A stretch of DNA of 64,000 bases from JACVCJ01 sp052437175 (GTDB taxonomy: Bacteria > Bacteroidota > Bacteroidia > CAIKAF01), in the NCBI GenBank assembly GCA_052437175.1, contig JBQVOK010000004.1:62001-126000 (forward strand). The letters are read 5' to 3'. How positions within the stretch are numbered: the first letter of the stretch is position 1; each line of letters opens with the position of its first letter. Positions 22,971 through 32,195 of the stretch are shown here, one piece after another. A program made the position numbers and the translations under genes. The notes under the pieces were generated by a model that saw only the letters and a program-made list of their open reading frames with translations, was not told the origin of the DNA and searched no databases.

Positions 22971-23223
22971 GCCGGAAGAGGTACCGGCATTTATCGCTTT
23001 TTTTGAAAAAAGCCGCCCGGTAATCGCGGCTATGCCCGGCTGTTCGGGCGTAGAACTGTACCGCGATGCCTCGGCCCCCAACGTTTTTTATACACACAGT
23101 CTATGGACCGGCACCGAAGCCCTGGATGCCTACCGTGATTCTGATTTTTTTAAAGAGACCTGGGCCTATACCAAAACCCTGTTCTCCGGTAAACCGCAGG
23201 CCTTCAGCCTCGAAAATCTCTGA
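22942..23223 (+). CDS. ABM-domain protein (antibiotic biosynthesis monooxygenase-like)
   Basis: A 93-residue single-domain ferredoxin-like dimer of the ABM family, which covers small quinol monooxygenases and heme-degrading enzymes. Seen: MEFKPEEVPAFIAFFEKS helix, MPGCSGVELYRD strand and THSLWTGTEALDAYRDSDFF, the usual ABM order. The start ATG lies inside the SAM hydrolase gene (29-base overlap). Heme degradation is unlikely without a matching Asn/His/Trp set; the role is unknown. Confidence 0.8.
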   Translation: MIRIVRMEFKPEEVPAFIAFFEKSRPVIAAMPGCSGVELYRDASAPNVFYTHSLWTGTEALDAYRDSDFFKETWAYTKTLFSGKPQAFSLENL

Positions 23224-23224
23224 T

Positions 23225-23980
23225 ATGCCACAAACGGGAACTATATACGAAAAGTTGCGCACACGTTCGGCTGAGGCCGCCCGCCTGGTGCTGCTGCTCG
23301 ACCCTGATAAAATATCGCCGGAACGTGCCGCCCGTCTGGCCTCCCTGCTCGAAAAGAACGGCGGAGCAGCCCTGCTGGTAGGTTCCAGCATATTGCTGCA
23401 GGAAACGCTCGGTCTGTTTATTTCGGCCCTGAAAAAAGCCTGTAACCTGCCGGTGCTGATTTTCCCCGGTAGCGGTCTGCAACTGAGTTCTGCTGCGGAC
23501 GGACTGATGTTGCTTTCGCTGGTGTCGGGCCGTAATGCCGACCTGCTTATCGGAAAACACGTAGAAGCGGCCCCCTGGCTGCATAAAAGCGGGCTGGAGA
23601 TCATTTCCACGGCCTATATCCTGGTAGAAGGCGGCCGCCTTACATCGGTTCAGTACATGAGCCAGACCCTGCCTGTGCCCGCTGCCAAGAACGACCTGGC
23701 CGTGGCTACAGCCCTGGCTTCGGAAATGCTGGGCCTGAAACAGGTGTACCTGGAAGCCGGCAGCGGAGCCCTGAACCCCGTACCGCCCGCCATGATACGT
23801 GCTGTAAAAGAATACATACAGGTGCCCCTTTGGGTAGGCGGAGGTATACGTACGCCACGGCAATGTGCCGAAGCGGTACAGGCCGGGGCCGATTTTGTGG
23901 TCATCGGCAATGTAATGGAAGAAGAGGAAGACGCACACCTGGAAGCCATGTGCCGTGCTTCCGTAAAAAATAACGTATGA
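23225..23980 (+). CDS. Geranylgeranylglyceryl phosphate synthase family (GGGPS/PcrB-like)
   Basis: A 251-residue TIM-barrel prenyltransferase that joins a polyprenyl diphosphate to glycerol-1-phosphate, giving an ether lipid precursor. The motifs LLLDPDKIS (about 21-29), YLEAGSGALNPVP and the phosphate loop PLWVGGGIRTPRQCAEAVQAGADFVVIGN agree with the GGGPS family found in archaea and many Bacteroidota. The ATG at 23225 is preferred because it directly follows the ABM stop and begins the conserved part. It overlaps pnuC by four bases (ATGA). Chain length of its product is not deducible. Confidence 0.85.
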   Translation: MPQTGTIYEKLRTRSAEAARLVLLLDPDKISPERAARLASLLEKNGGAALLVGSSILLQETLGLFISALKKACNLPVLIFPGSGLQLSSAADGLMLLSLVSGRNADLLIGKHVEAAPWLHKSGLEIISTAYILVEGGRLTSVQYMSQTLPVPAAKNDLAVATALASEMLGLKQVYLEAGSGALNPVPPAMIRAVKEYIQVPLWVGGGIRTPRQCAEAVQAGADFVVIGNVMEEEEDAHLEAMCRASVKNNV

Positions 23981-24567
23981 GCTGGAATTTTGCCGCATTC
24001 GGCCTGATGGAATGGCTGGGACTCGCGGCCCTGGTCAGCGGCACTATCTTTATCGTACTTTCGGCTCTGCGTAAACGCATCTGCTGGATATTCGGCGCAC
24101 TAAGCTGCGGCATATTGGTATATACATTGACCGAAGCCCGTTTTTATGTAGACGCCCTGCTGAACGTGTATTACGTGATCATGGCATTCTGGGGCTGGCT
24201 CTGGTGGGGCCGCGACAGCGGAAATACACCCGTGCGCAACGAACGCAATATCCTGTTACTGCTGGGACTTTTTGTGCTCTGTGCCGCATCGGCTGCCGTT
24301 ATCGGCTGGGGCCTGCATACCTTTACCGATTCGGTATATCCCTACCCCGACGCGCTGGTAGGTACCCTCAGCATCACAGCCACCTGGCTTTCGGCACGTA
24401 AGGTTATCCAGAACTGGTGGTACTGGATCCTGGCCGATTTTATGGCTACGTACCTGTACTGGCAAAAAGACCTGTATTTCGAAAGTATCCTCCTGTTGAT
24501 CTATGCCGTGGTAGCTATATACGGACTCTGGCACTGGCATCGTTTATACCGTGTAAAGCATGCCTGA
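23977..24567 (+). CDS. pnuC: Nicotinamide riboside transporter PnuC
   Basis: A 196-residue inner-membrane uptake protein for nicotinamide riboside, an NAD precursor. About seven hydrophobic segments are visible; the stretch RICWIFGALSCGILVYTLTE and the substrate-site region NVYYVIMAFWGWLWWGR are characteristic of PnuC. It overlaps the GGGP synthase gene by four bases and the downstream kinase gene by eight. The pairing with a ribosylnicotinamide kinase makes the salvage role convincing. No NAD+-dependent riboswitch is seen. Confidence 0.9.
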   Translation: MSWNFAAFGLMEWLGLAALVSGTIFIVLSALRKRICWIFGALSCGILVYTLTEARFYVDALLNVYYVIMAFWGWLWWGRDSGNTPVRNERNILLLLGLFVLCAASAAVIGWGLHTFTDSVYPYPDALVGTLSITATWLSARKVIQNWWYWILADFMATYLYWQKDLYFESILLLIYAVVAIYGLWHWHRLYRVKHA

Positions 24568-25087
24568 AACCATTAAAATAGCGGTGACCGGCCCTGAAAG
24601 TACGGGTAAATCAGACCTGAGCCTGGCCCTGCACAAGGCCCTGGATGCCTCTGTGTGTGTACCCGAATATTCGCGTATATACCTCGAAAAATATGGCCCT
24701 TCGTATACGTATGAAACCCTGGATACTATTGCGGCAGGACAATGGCAGAGCATACAGGAAGCTCTGGCCCCGGAACCACGTATACTCATCACCGATACGG
24801 AAATGACGGTTATGAAAGTGTGGAGTGAGTTCTGTTTCGGGCATTGTTCACCTTTTATCCTGGACCTGTATGCACGGCAGGATTTTGATCTGTACCTGCT
24901 CTGCGATGCCGATCTGCCCTGGAGTTACGATCCCCTGCGAGAACACCCGGAAAAGCGCGGCGAACTGCTGGAATGGTACAAAAGGGCGCTGGAAACGGGC
25001 GGTCGTAACTACACACTCATCAGCGGCAGCGGCGAAGAACGCCTGCAAAACGCCCTGGCAGCCATCCGCAGGGAAACAGGCCTATAA
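24560..25087 (+). CDS. NadR-like nicotinamide riboside kinase (P-loop ATPase)
   Basis: A 175-residue ATPase matching the C-terminal ribosylnicotinamide kinase domain of NadR. Walker A is GPESTGKS (about 11-18); CVPEYSRIYLEKY, ILITDTEMTVMKVWSEFCFG and the LLCDADLPWSYDPLREHP region fit NRK. It lacks the HTH and NMN adenylyltransferase parts of full NadR. Co-transcribed with pnuC, it would trap imported nicotinamide riboside by phosphorylation. Its last six bases overlap the convergent porT stop. Confidence 0.85.
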   Translation: MPETIKIAVTGPESTGKSDLSLALHKALDASVCVPEYSRIYLEKYGPSYTYETLDTIAAGQWQSIQEALAPEPRILITDTEMTVMKVWSEFCFGHCSPFILDLYARQDFDLYLLCDADLPWSYDPLREHPEKRGELLEWYKRALETGGRNYTLISGSGEERLQNALAAIRRETGL

Positions 25088-25813
25088 AGAACCTTCGAAA
25101 TAAAAGGCAAACAGGATGGTGCGCGTATACACGCGGTCGAGCGCGGCAGAATACATGTGGCTTTCACTGTACAGGGCATTGTTCACGCCCCAGCCCACAC
25201 GCACAGAAGGGGTAAACTTAAAGTACTTCAGGTAAAAATCGATGCCGGTACCCAGCTCGTAGGTGAACTGGTGTTTTTTTAGCTTTACCAGGTTGTCGCC
25301 GCCGTCGTCGGTGCCGGCTTTGGACGAAAGGTCAAAGCTGTATTTAAAACCTGTTTCCAGGTAAAAACGTACATCGTTGAGGCGTGCCGATTTCAGGCGA
25401 AACAGGAAAGGGAACTCCAGCAGGGTACTTTCCACGGTTTTGCGCGTGGTGCGGAACTTGGTCTCGTTGGGTTCTTTTTCGGTGTAGATGAGTGTGCGGC
25501 CGCCGAAAGAGAGCGAGGGTACAAAACGGAAGGCTACGTACTCATGCAGGCGCAGGTTCCCGAGTACGCCCATACTGAAACCGCTGCCGGCCTTACTTTC
25601 TATGGAATAAATGGAGCCCAGGGCTGCCGGATCGCCCTTGGGGCGTATGCCCAGGTTCATGGTATTGAACCCGATGTGGAACCCGAAATAGATCTTTTTG
25701 CGGTCGAGCTTGGCCAGGGTCCAGGGCCGCGTCTGTATCTGCGCGGAGGCATCGTATGCCTGGCCGGCCAGGAACAGCAGCAGCAGGAATATATGTATGG
25801 TTTTGTTTTTCAA
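25082..25813 (-). CDS. porT: Outer-membrane beta-barrel protein PorT (type IX secretion)
   Basis: A 243-residue outer-membrane barrel with signal peptide cleaved near residue 25. The barrel strands KIYFGFHIGFNTMNLGIR, SGFSMGVLGNLRLHEYVAFRFVPSL, and the C-terminal Phe-containing strand TILFAFYFEGSL are typical of PorT/TolC-like small barrels needed for assembly of the type IX secretion translocon. The position downstream of ubiE is the conserved context of porT in Bacteroidota. A generic OmpW/porin-family barrel is the alternative. A type IX cargo protein is present at 60.5-63.0 kb. Confidence 0.8.
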   Translation of the reverse strand: MKNKTIHIFLLLLFLAGQAYDASAQIQTRPWTLAKLDRKKIYFGFHIGFNTMNLGIRPKGDPAALGSIYSIESKAGSGFSMGVLGNLRLHEYVAFRFVPSLSFGGRTLIYTEKEPNETKFRTTRKTVESTLLEFPFLFRLKSARLNDVRFYLETGFKYSFDLSSKAGTDDGGDNLVKLKKHQFTYELGTGIDFYLKYFKFTPSVRVGWGVNNALYSESHMYSAALDRVYTRTILFAFYFEGSL

Positions 25814-25845
25814 AATGCTGATAATAGAACGCGGGGGAACGTATT

Positions 25846-26568
25846 TTATTTTTTTGCGGAATAAATGCTCGCCACACCCAGCGACAGGGTCCGTTGTTTT
25901 GCCGTGCGGAACCCGTTCTGTGTCATCAGGTCCAGGAAAGCCTGTCCGTCGGGGAAGGCTTTTACGCTCTCCGGCAGGTAGGTATAGGCCCGGGTGTCTT
26001 TGGAAAAGATGCGTCCCCAGAACGGCAGTATAAATTTAAAGTGTAACTGGTAAAACTGTTTCCCCGGGAATTTTTTCGGGTTCGAAAATTCCAGCACGAA
26101 CAGGGTGCCGTCCTTTTTCAGTACGCGGTTCATCTCCTGCAGGCCTTTGGCCACATTCTCGAAATTGCGTATACCAAAAGAAACGGTAATGGCATCGAAG
26201 GTATTGTCGGGGAAAGGCAGGTTTTCGCCGTCGCCGCTCTGCAGGGTCACCACGCCCTCCAGGCCTTCCCGGGTCACTTTTTCGCGGCCTATGGCCAGCA
26301 TTCCTTCCGAAATATCGCTGCCGGTAACCTTTTTGCAGCCTTTCTTTGCCATCATAATGGCCAGGTCGGCCGTTCCGGTAGCTACGTCCAGTACATTCCG
26401 CGCACCGGAGTCCAGCACCATCTTCACGGCTTTTTTACGCCAGGAAATATCGATCCCCAGGGAAAGAAAGTGGTTCAGGAAATCGTATTTATGCGAAATG
26501 TTATCGAACATGTCCGCTACTTCTTCCTTTTTGGTCTTGTTGCTGTAATATGGCTTTACACTACTCAT
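25846..26568 (-). CDS. ubiE: Demethylmenaquinone methyltransferase (UbiE/MenG)
   Basis: Methylates demethylmenaquinone to menaquinone with SAM, the last step of the pathway. The 240-residue class I methyltransferase has motif I DVATGTADLA (about 61-70), DISEGMLAIGREK (post II), DAITVSFGIRNFEN and VLEFSNP. As menF-menD-menB are present at 56.4-60 kb and no ubiquinone genes are seen, MenG is the biological role. It sits between trkH and porT on the minus strand, 13 bases after trkH. Confidence 0.93.
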   Translation of the reverse strand: MSSVKPYYSNKTKKEEVADMFDNISHKYDFLNHFLSLGIDISWRKKAVKMVLDSGARNVLDVATGTADLAIMMAKKGCKKVTGSDISEGMLAIGREKVTREGLEGVVTLQSGDGENLPFPDNTFDAITVSFGIRNFENVAKGLQEMNRVLKKDGTLFVLEFSNPKKFPGKQFYQLHFKFILPFWGRIFSKDTRAYTYLPESVKAFPDGQAFLDLMTQNGFRTAKQRTLSLGVASIYSAKK

Positions 26569-26581
26569 AATCTCGTTTTAT

Positions 26582-28423
26582 TTATCCTACCATAATAAAC
26601 GTGCTGGGGTAGGAATAGTTGTTGCTCCGTATTTTGCGGCTCAGCGATATGGCCAGGGTAAGAATGCCCACCCGGCCGATGAACATACACAGAACCAGTA
26701 TGACTTTACTTTCCATACTGAGCCCGGCTGTGATGCCTGTGGAAAGGCCTACCGTACAGTAGGCGGAAACTACCTCGAAACTCAGCTTTTCGAGTGGTAT
26801 CTGGGGGTCGGCAAAGGCCATGGCCAGTATACTGATGAAGATAATGCTGACGGAGAACAGCACCACCGTATAGGCTTTGCCAATGGTCTCTTTGGGAATG
26901 GTACGCTTAAATACCATTACGTTGTGGCGGTTGGTGATGGTGGAAATGGCCGAAAGAAAAATAACGGCGAAGGTGGTGGTTTTGATACCGCCGCCTGTAG
27001 ATGCCGGTGAGGCCCCCACGAACATGAGGAAAATAAAGATCAGGATCACCGGGGTGGTAAGCACCGACATATCTACCGAGTTAAAGCCTGCCGTACGTGT
27101 TGCCACCGACTGGAAAGCCGCCGTAATTACCCGAGGCACGAAGGACTGGTTCCCGAAGTCGCCGGCATTGCGGTACATGGCAGGGTTGTTGATCTCGGCA
27201 ATGTAAAAGAAAACGGTGCCGAACACAATGAGTACAGCCGTGGTATACAGCACGATCTTGGTGCCCGCCGTATAGGTTTTCCAGGGACGGCGCAGGCGTT
27301 CGCGCATGTTTTGTGCCCCGAATACCTCTTTGATCACATGGAAACCCAGGCCGCCGAAAATGATCAGCAGCATGATCACAATGTGTACCATATAGCTTTT
27401 GCGTACCCCGCCGGCTTCGTACATATTATTGGTGTACAGGGAGAAGCCTGCATTGTTGAAGGCGCTTACCGAATGGAAAAGCGAGGAAAAGATACGGTCG
27501 AATTCCGTGGCAAAATATACGTCGGGGTGCCAGAGGAAATAGATCAGGATACCCCCGATCAGTTCAATGCCTGCGGCCATCAGCAAGATGTCTTTCAGCA
27601 GTTTTTTGGTGCCGCTCAGGCTCTCGAAGCTCATAAAGTTCATAATGATGGCCTGTTGCCGCAGACCGGGACCTTTCTGTGAAAAAAGGCTGAAGAAGGA
27701 GGTGAACGAAATAATGTTAAGTCCGCCCAGCTGCATCAGGATCATGAGTATGATCTTGCCTTTGAGCGTAAAATAGGTAGCGGTGTCCACCACGATGAGC
27801 CCGGTAACGCAACTGGCGCTGGTAGAGGTGAACAGGGCGTCCAGGAAGGGCATGGGACCGTCGGTAGTAGTGGCTTCGGGCAGCATCAGCAGACCGGTGC
27901 CGGCCAGTATCAGCACAATAAAACTACCGATGAACAGGGTAGAAGGCGATAATTTGATGTCGGAAATGTAACGCGAGCCACGCACCACTTCGATGCTGGT
28001 AAAAATAAACATTACCAGGCAGGAAAATGCTACGAATACCGAACTGAGCCCTTCGAAACCCAGGACTTCGAAAAAGTGCCTGCTGAAGGAGCTGCCCGTG
28101 ATCAGTTTGCCGATAAAATCGAGCACGAGTACGCCCAGCAATATCCCTTCGTATTTATGGTTCCGCAGGAATTTGACCGGTTCAAAATCGAAAAAGAAGC
28201 GGAAAATATAACTGAATATCAGGAAGCCGAATACACCGCGTATCACCCGGAACACCGTTTCCTGGGAATCCTGCGTGTGAGGGAATCCGAAATAGTATAC
28301 CAGGGTGCCCAGGGCCAGCACTACCGTAGCCAGTCGAGCCAGTCTCAGTATCCTGAGTGCCCGGTCTTTATACTTGTATATGACCAGGTTTATCTTTTCC
28401 CGGAGTGTCTGGATGCCTGCCAC
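26582..28423 (-). CDS. TrkH/KtrB-family potassium uptake protein
   Basis: A 613-residue K+ translocating membrane subunit. Selectivity-filter signatures of the four pseudo-repeats are visible: SASCVTGLIVVDT (about 210), NNAGFSL, TRTAGFNSVD and the last GLSTGITAG (near 555). The first 180 residues form an extra hydrophobic module (about four to five segments with a FRFFFDFEPVKFLRN linker) before the Trk core. No TrkA/KtrA regulatory subunit is encoded next to it, so it is elsewhere or the protein works with another RCK protein. Confidence 0.88.
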   Translation of the reverse strand: MAGIQTLREKINLVIYKYKDRALRILRLARLATVVLALGTLVYYFGFPHTQDSQETVFRVIRGVFGFLIFSYIFRFFFDFEPVKFLRNHKYEGILLGVLVLDFIGKLITGSSFSRHFFEVLGFEGLSSVFVAFSCLVMFIFTSIEVVRGSRYISDIKLSPSTLFIGSFIVLILAGTGLLMLPEATTTDGPMPFLDALFTSTSASCVTGLIVVDTATYFTLKGKIILMILMQLGGLNIISFTSFFSLFSQKGPGLRQQAIIMNFMSFESLSGTKKLLKDILLMAAGIELIGGILIYFLWHPDVYFATEFDRIFSSLFHSVSAFNNAGFSLYTNNMYEAGGVRKSYMVHIVIMLLIIFGGLGFHVIKEVFGAQNMRERLRRPWKTYTAGTKIVLYTTAVLIVFGTVFFYIAEINNPAMYRNAGDFGNQSFVPRVITAAFQSVATRTAGFNSVDMSVLTTPVILIFIFLMFVGASPASTGGGIKTTTFAVIFLSAISTITNRHNVMVFKRTIPKETIGKAYTVVLFSVSIIFISILAMAFADPQIPLEKLSFEVVSAYCTVGLSTGITAGLSMESKVILVLCMFIGRVGILTLAISLSRKIRSNNYSYPSTFIMVG

Positions 28424-28426
28424 GGT

Positions 28427-29431
28427 TTATTTTTTGCAAAGGTAATGAAACGCTTCTGTTTTCAACCGGGTCTTATCAACAGGCACAACCCCCGGAAATT
28501 CGCATACGATGCCCCCGGAAAGATTGGCCAGTTCTGCGGCCAGCAGCGGGGGAGCGCCGGCTGCCAGGAAGCAGGTGGCGGTGGCAATAACGCTGTCGCC
28601 CGCACCCGATACGTCGGCTACGCTGCGCACGATGCTCGGCCGCCGGAAGGCCCGTTCCCGGTCTGAGAAATAGATGCCTTTTTCGGACAGGGTGGCCAGG
28701 GTATAGGTATGCCCCAGCAGGGCACGCAGCTGTTTATCGGCCTCTTCCACGGCGTTTTCGCCGCGCATTTCGAGACCCAGCCCTTCGCGCAGTTCTTTCA
28801 GGTTGGGTTTAAAAAGGGTAACGCCTTTGTAGGCTGCAAAGTTCTTTTTCTTGGGGTCTACACAAACCGGTATATTCCGCTCTGCGGCTGCTTTTACGGT
28901 GGCTTCGATCAGCGCGGGACTGATCACCCCTTTATCGTAATCCTCAAACAGTACGGCATCGATCTTTTCCGTTTTCAGCAACTGCTGCATGGTAGCAATA
29001 AGCCGCTGCTCCATAGCCGGGGTAATGCAGGCGAGGTCTTCTTCGTCGATACGCAGCATCTGGTGCTGGCCGGCTAATACACGGGTTTTGGTAATGGTGG
29101 GTATTTCAGCGTAGCGCTGTATATGCGTGGTATCGATCTGCTGTGCGGCAAACTGCTGCAGAAGTTCATCGCCGGCTTCGTCGAGCCCGGTAATGCTCAG
29201 GGGAATGGCCCGGGCACCCAGTGCGTGTACATTCAGCAAAACATTGCCGGCGCCGCCCGGACGGGATTCGCGCTGTGATACGTTTACCACGGGTACGGGC
29301 GCCTCTGGCGAGATGCGGTCTACCCGCCCGTAAATGTAGCGGTCGAGCATAAAATCGCCGATAACAAGCACGGTTACACGGCCCAGGGCCTCAAACCAGT
29401 TTTCTATTTCCTCTGTAGTGTACGTTGACAC
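28427..29431 (-). CDS. D-glycero-beta-D-manno-heptose-7-phosphate kinase (HldE kinase domain / RfaE1-like)
   Basis: A 334-residue PfkB-family kinase for the second step of ADP-heptose synthesis, feeding LPS core. Motifs: GDFMLDRYIYGRVDRISPEAPVPV (about 21-44), the PfkB signature PGGAGNVLLNVHALG and catalytic DVSGAGDSVIA near 275. There is no fused adenylyltransferase domain, so the second half of HldE must be a separate gene. The GT9 heptosyltransferase-like gene at 3.5 kb is a plausible user. The first gene of a minus-strand run with trkH, ubiE and porT. Confidence 0.85.
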   Translation of the reverse strand: MSTYTTEEIENWFEALGRVTVLVIGDFMLDRYIYGRVDRISPEAPVPVVNVSQRESRPGGAGNVLLNVHALGARAIPLSITGLDEAGDELLQQFAAQQIDTTHIQRYAEIPTITKTRVLAGQHQMLRIDEEDLACITPAMEQRLIATMQQLLKTEKIDAVLFEDYDKGVISPALIEATVKAAAERNIPVCVDPKKKNFAAYKGVTLFKPNLKELREGLGLEMRGENAVEEADKQLRALLGHTYTLATLSEKGIYFSDRERAFRRPSIVRSVADVSGAGDSVIATATCFLAAGAPPLLAAELANLSGGIVCEFPGVVPVDKTRLKTEAFHYLCKK

Positions 29432-29635
29432 GCTTGATTTTTAGGGCAATGTTACTGAATTTTTCACGCTCCGGCGCGCTTTTTAAGGGATATTTTGATC
29501 CCGCAGCACATACCCCGGGGTTCATCGTGCCGCCAAACCCTGCATTGGTGGACGTACAGGTAATTTTCGCCGAAAGCATTTGGCCGTGTTTCCCCAAGTG
29601 TTTTTTTTGTGATACATTGAGCGCAGAATACAAGT

Positions 29636-32146
29636 ATGACATCCGCAACACACCGAAATACACAGAAGCCTTTCTACAAGTATACGAAAAACAGGACCGG
29701 AGGGTTACTCGCTGTATTCCTCTTTTTTTCGTTACAGGCCCTGTTTGCGCAGGCTATAGAACTGCGCGGCCGTGTGATAAACGCCGAAACGAACGAGCCT
29801 CTTCCTTTTGTGAACGTGGTGGAGATCGATGCGGCCAATGGTACCTCTACGGACATCAGCGGTAAATTCAGCCTGGGTACGCGGCGCAGCCCGGCCAGTA
29901 TCCGCTTCAGCTATGCGGGTTTTGTTCCGCAGAGCCTGGTGTTCACATCCGCAGAGGAGGGACTGCTCATTAAACTGAAACGCAAGACCTATGATCTGCG
30001 GGGGGCCGTGATCCTGCCCGGGAAAAATCCTGCCGACGAGATCATTGAAAAAACTTCGGCCAACCGTAAAAACGTAGACCCCGGCCGTGCACCCGACGGG
30101 TACCGCTATACGTCCTACAACCGTATGGTGGGCACCGGCATCAGCGACAGTTCCGATATGGCCCGCATCCGCATAAAAGAACTTGAAACCGGGCAGGTAG
30201 ACTCTTCGTCCTTCCGCACCCGCCGTTTCCTGGATCAGCAATACCTGTTCCTGAGCGAGACGGTGAGCGAACGTAAATTTAAGCCGCCCGGCAAAAGTAC
30301 CGAAACGGTAAAGGCCTATCATACATCGGGCCTGCAGGACCCGACCGTGGCCCTGTTCATGACCCAGATGCAGGCATTTACCTTTTACGATGAATACTTC
30401 AGCATACTCGGCAAAAATTACCTGAACCCGCTTTCCAAAGGCAGTACCTCGCGCTATTTTTTCAATATCGTGGATACTGTTTTTTCGGGTGTGGATACGG
30501 TACTGGTGATCGAATACCGGCCTAAACAGGGAGCCCGCTTCGAGGCCATGGAAGGCGTGCTGAACATCAATAAGGACAAACTGCGCCTCGAAAGTGCCAT
30601 TGCCCGTCCCCTGGAAAGCGAGGGCGGCATGCAGGTGAGCGTGCTGCAGAAATACGCGGCAGAAGGGGTGTTTATGTTCCCGGTACAGACCACCTCGGAA
30701 CTGAGTTTCCCCGGTGCGGCCCTGGGAGGTTTTAAACTAGCCTTTATCGGCAACCAGTTCGTAAGCGATATACGCCTGGCACCTGTTTTTAAGACCGGGG
30801 ATTTTGCCGGGGCCGAGATCGGGCTGGACCCGCTGGCCGAAAAGAACAGCGAGCGCCTGCTGGGGCAGTACCGGCCCGACAGCACCAGTGCCAAAGACCG
30901 TAGAACCTACCAGGTGGTAGACAGCATCGGTAAAAAAATGAAGCTGGACCGCCTGCTGAACGGCATGGAAGCCCTGGCCACGGGTAAACTGCGTATACGT
31001 ATGTTCGACCTGGACCTGAAACGTATTATCCGCTTCAATAACTATGAAGGCTGGCGTTTTGGCCTGGGCCTGGAGACCAATGACCGCCTTACCCGCTGGG
31101 TGCAGCTGGGCGGGTACATCGGGTACGGGCTCAAAGACCAGGGCCTCAAGTACGGTGGCCGCGCACAGGTAAATTTCGAACGGAAAAAACGGTATTCCGT
31201 CTATTTTGAATATTACTACGACCTGCTGGAAAGCGGCTCGTACGATGTGTTCGAACGTACGGGCTTCCTGCTGAGAAGCTCGAACCGCAGCCTGGCTACC
31301 TTCCGCTACGACCGGGTGGAAAATACAGGTCTGGGCTTTAAACTGCGCCCGGTGCCACAACTGACGATCGAACCGGGTTTTCGCGTACAGAACCTGGACA
31401 ATACCCTGGGCTATGCCTGGCAACGTTCGCCCACAGACCCGCAGCAGAGCCGTTTCCGCTTTGCCGAGACCACACTTACCCTGCGCTACGGGCACAAGGA
31501 AAAATTTATGGACAACGGAAGGCGCCTGTATTCCCTGGGCACCAAATTCCCGGTATTGTACCTGCAGCTTACCCAGGGCCTGAAAAATGTGCTGGGCGGG
31601 CAGTTTGAATACAGCAAGGTAATTGCGGCGCTGGACTATAACGTGTTCATCAAGCACCTGGGTCGTTCTTCACTGTATGTAACGGGCGGTGCCGTTTTTG
31701 GCGATGTGCCCTATGCCAAGCTCTTTAATATGCGTGGCAATTACGACCCCGGTTCTAAACTGAAGGGCCTGGGCATACTCAGCGAAAATGCCTTTGAGAC
31801 CATGTGGCTCAACGAGTTCTCGGGCGATAAGTTCGTAGGCGTTTTTTACCGGCATAGCTTCGGTACCCTGCTGTTCAAGGGCAAATACCGTCCCGAACCC
31901 GGCATAAGTCAGGCCATCGGCTTCTCCTGGCTGCAGCATCCCGAACGGCACATCAATTTCCCGGCGCGGGATATGCGGCACGGCTTTTTTGAATCGGGCG
32001 TTTACGTGGATAACCTGCTCAAGGCCCGCCTGCTGGGGGTAAGTATGGGGCTGGGCGTAGGTGTGTTCTACCGCTACGGGGCTTATACGCTGCCGAAAAC
32101 GATCGATAATTTTGCCTTCCGCATAGCCTACAAGATCGGAATTTAG
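29636..32146 (+). CDS. DUF5686 and carboxypeptidase-regulatory-domain outer-membrane protein
   Basis: An 836-residue outer-membrane protein. A signal peptide (Leu/Phe-rich, ending AQA near residue 40) with a long basic lead precedes a carboxypeptidase-regulatory beta-sandwich (about 42-120; RGRVINAETNEPLPFVNVVE, SYAGFVPQS), as in SusC-type plugs. The remaining 700 residues have alternating amphipathic strands (for example YGLKDQGLKYGGRAQVNFERKK) and form the DUF5686 barrel region. There is no TonB box that I can see. It diverges from the heptose-kinase gene. The transported or bound ligand is unknown. Confidence 0.85.
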   Translation: MTSATHRNTQKPFYKYTKNRTGGLLAVFLFFSLQALFAQAIELRGRVINAETNEPLPFVNVVEIDAANGTSTDISGKFSLGTRRSPASIRFSYAGFVPQSLVFTSAEEGLLIKLKRKTYDLRGAVILPGKNPADEIIEKTSANRKNVDPGRAPDGYRYTSYNRMVGTGISDSSDMARIRIKELETGQVDSSSFRTRRFLDQQYLFLSETVSERKFKPPGKSTETVKAYHTSGLQDPTVALFMTQMQAFTFYDEYFSILGKNYLNPLSKGSTSRYFFNIVDTVFSGVDTVLVIEYRPKQGARFEAMEGVLNINKDKLRLESAIARPLESEGGMQVSVLQKYAAEGVFMFPVQTTSELSFPGAALGGFKLAFIGNQFVSDIRLAPVFKTGDFAGAEIGLDPLAEKNSERLLGQYRPDSTSAKDRRTYQVVDSIGKKMKLDRLLNGMEALATGKLRIRMFDLDLKRIIRFNNYEGWRFGLGLETNDRLTRWVQLGGYIGYGLKDQGLKYGGRAQVNFERKKRYSVYFEYYYDLLESGSYDVFERTGFLLRSSNRSLATFRYDRVENTGLGFKLRPVPQLTIEPGFRVQNLDNTLGYAWQRSPTDPQQSRFRFAETTLTLRYGHKEKFMDNGRRLYSLGTKFPVLYLQLTQGLKNVLGGQFEYSKVIAALDYNVFIKHLGRSSLYVTGGAVFGDVPYAKLFNMRGNYDPGSKLKGLGILSENAFETMWLNEFSGDKFVGVFYRHSFGTLLFKGKYRPEPGISQAIGFSWLQHPERHINFPARDMRHGFFESGVYVDNLLKARLLGVSMGLGVGVFYRYGAYTLPKTIDNFAFRIAYKIGI

Positions 32147-32150
32147 GTAA

Positions 32151-32190
32151 CCTGTGTTACACAGGATATGGGCCGATTATATTACCTTTG
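32151..32190 (+). promoter_or_regulatory. ridA promoter with 6-3-6 palindrome
   Basis: CCTGTG-TTA-CACAGG (32151-32165) is a perfect inverted repeat. TACCTTTG (32183-32190) is an exact -7 match, its first base 25 bases from the palindrome centre. The ATG follows five bases later. Confidence 0.55.
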
Positions 32191-32195
32191 TAAAT

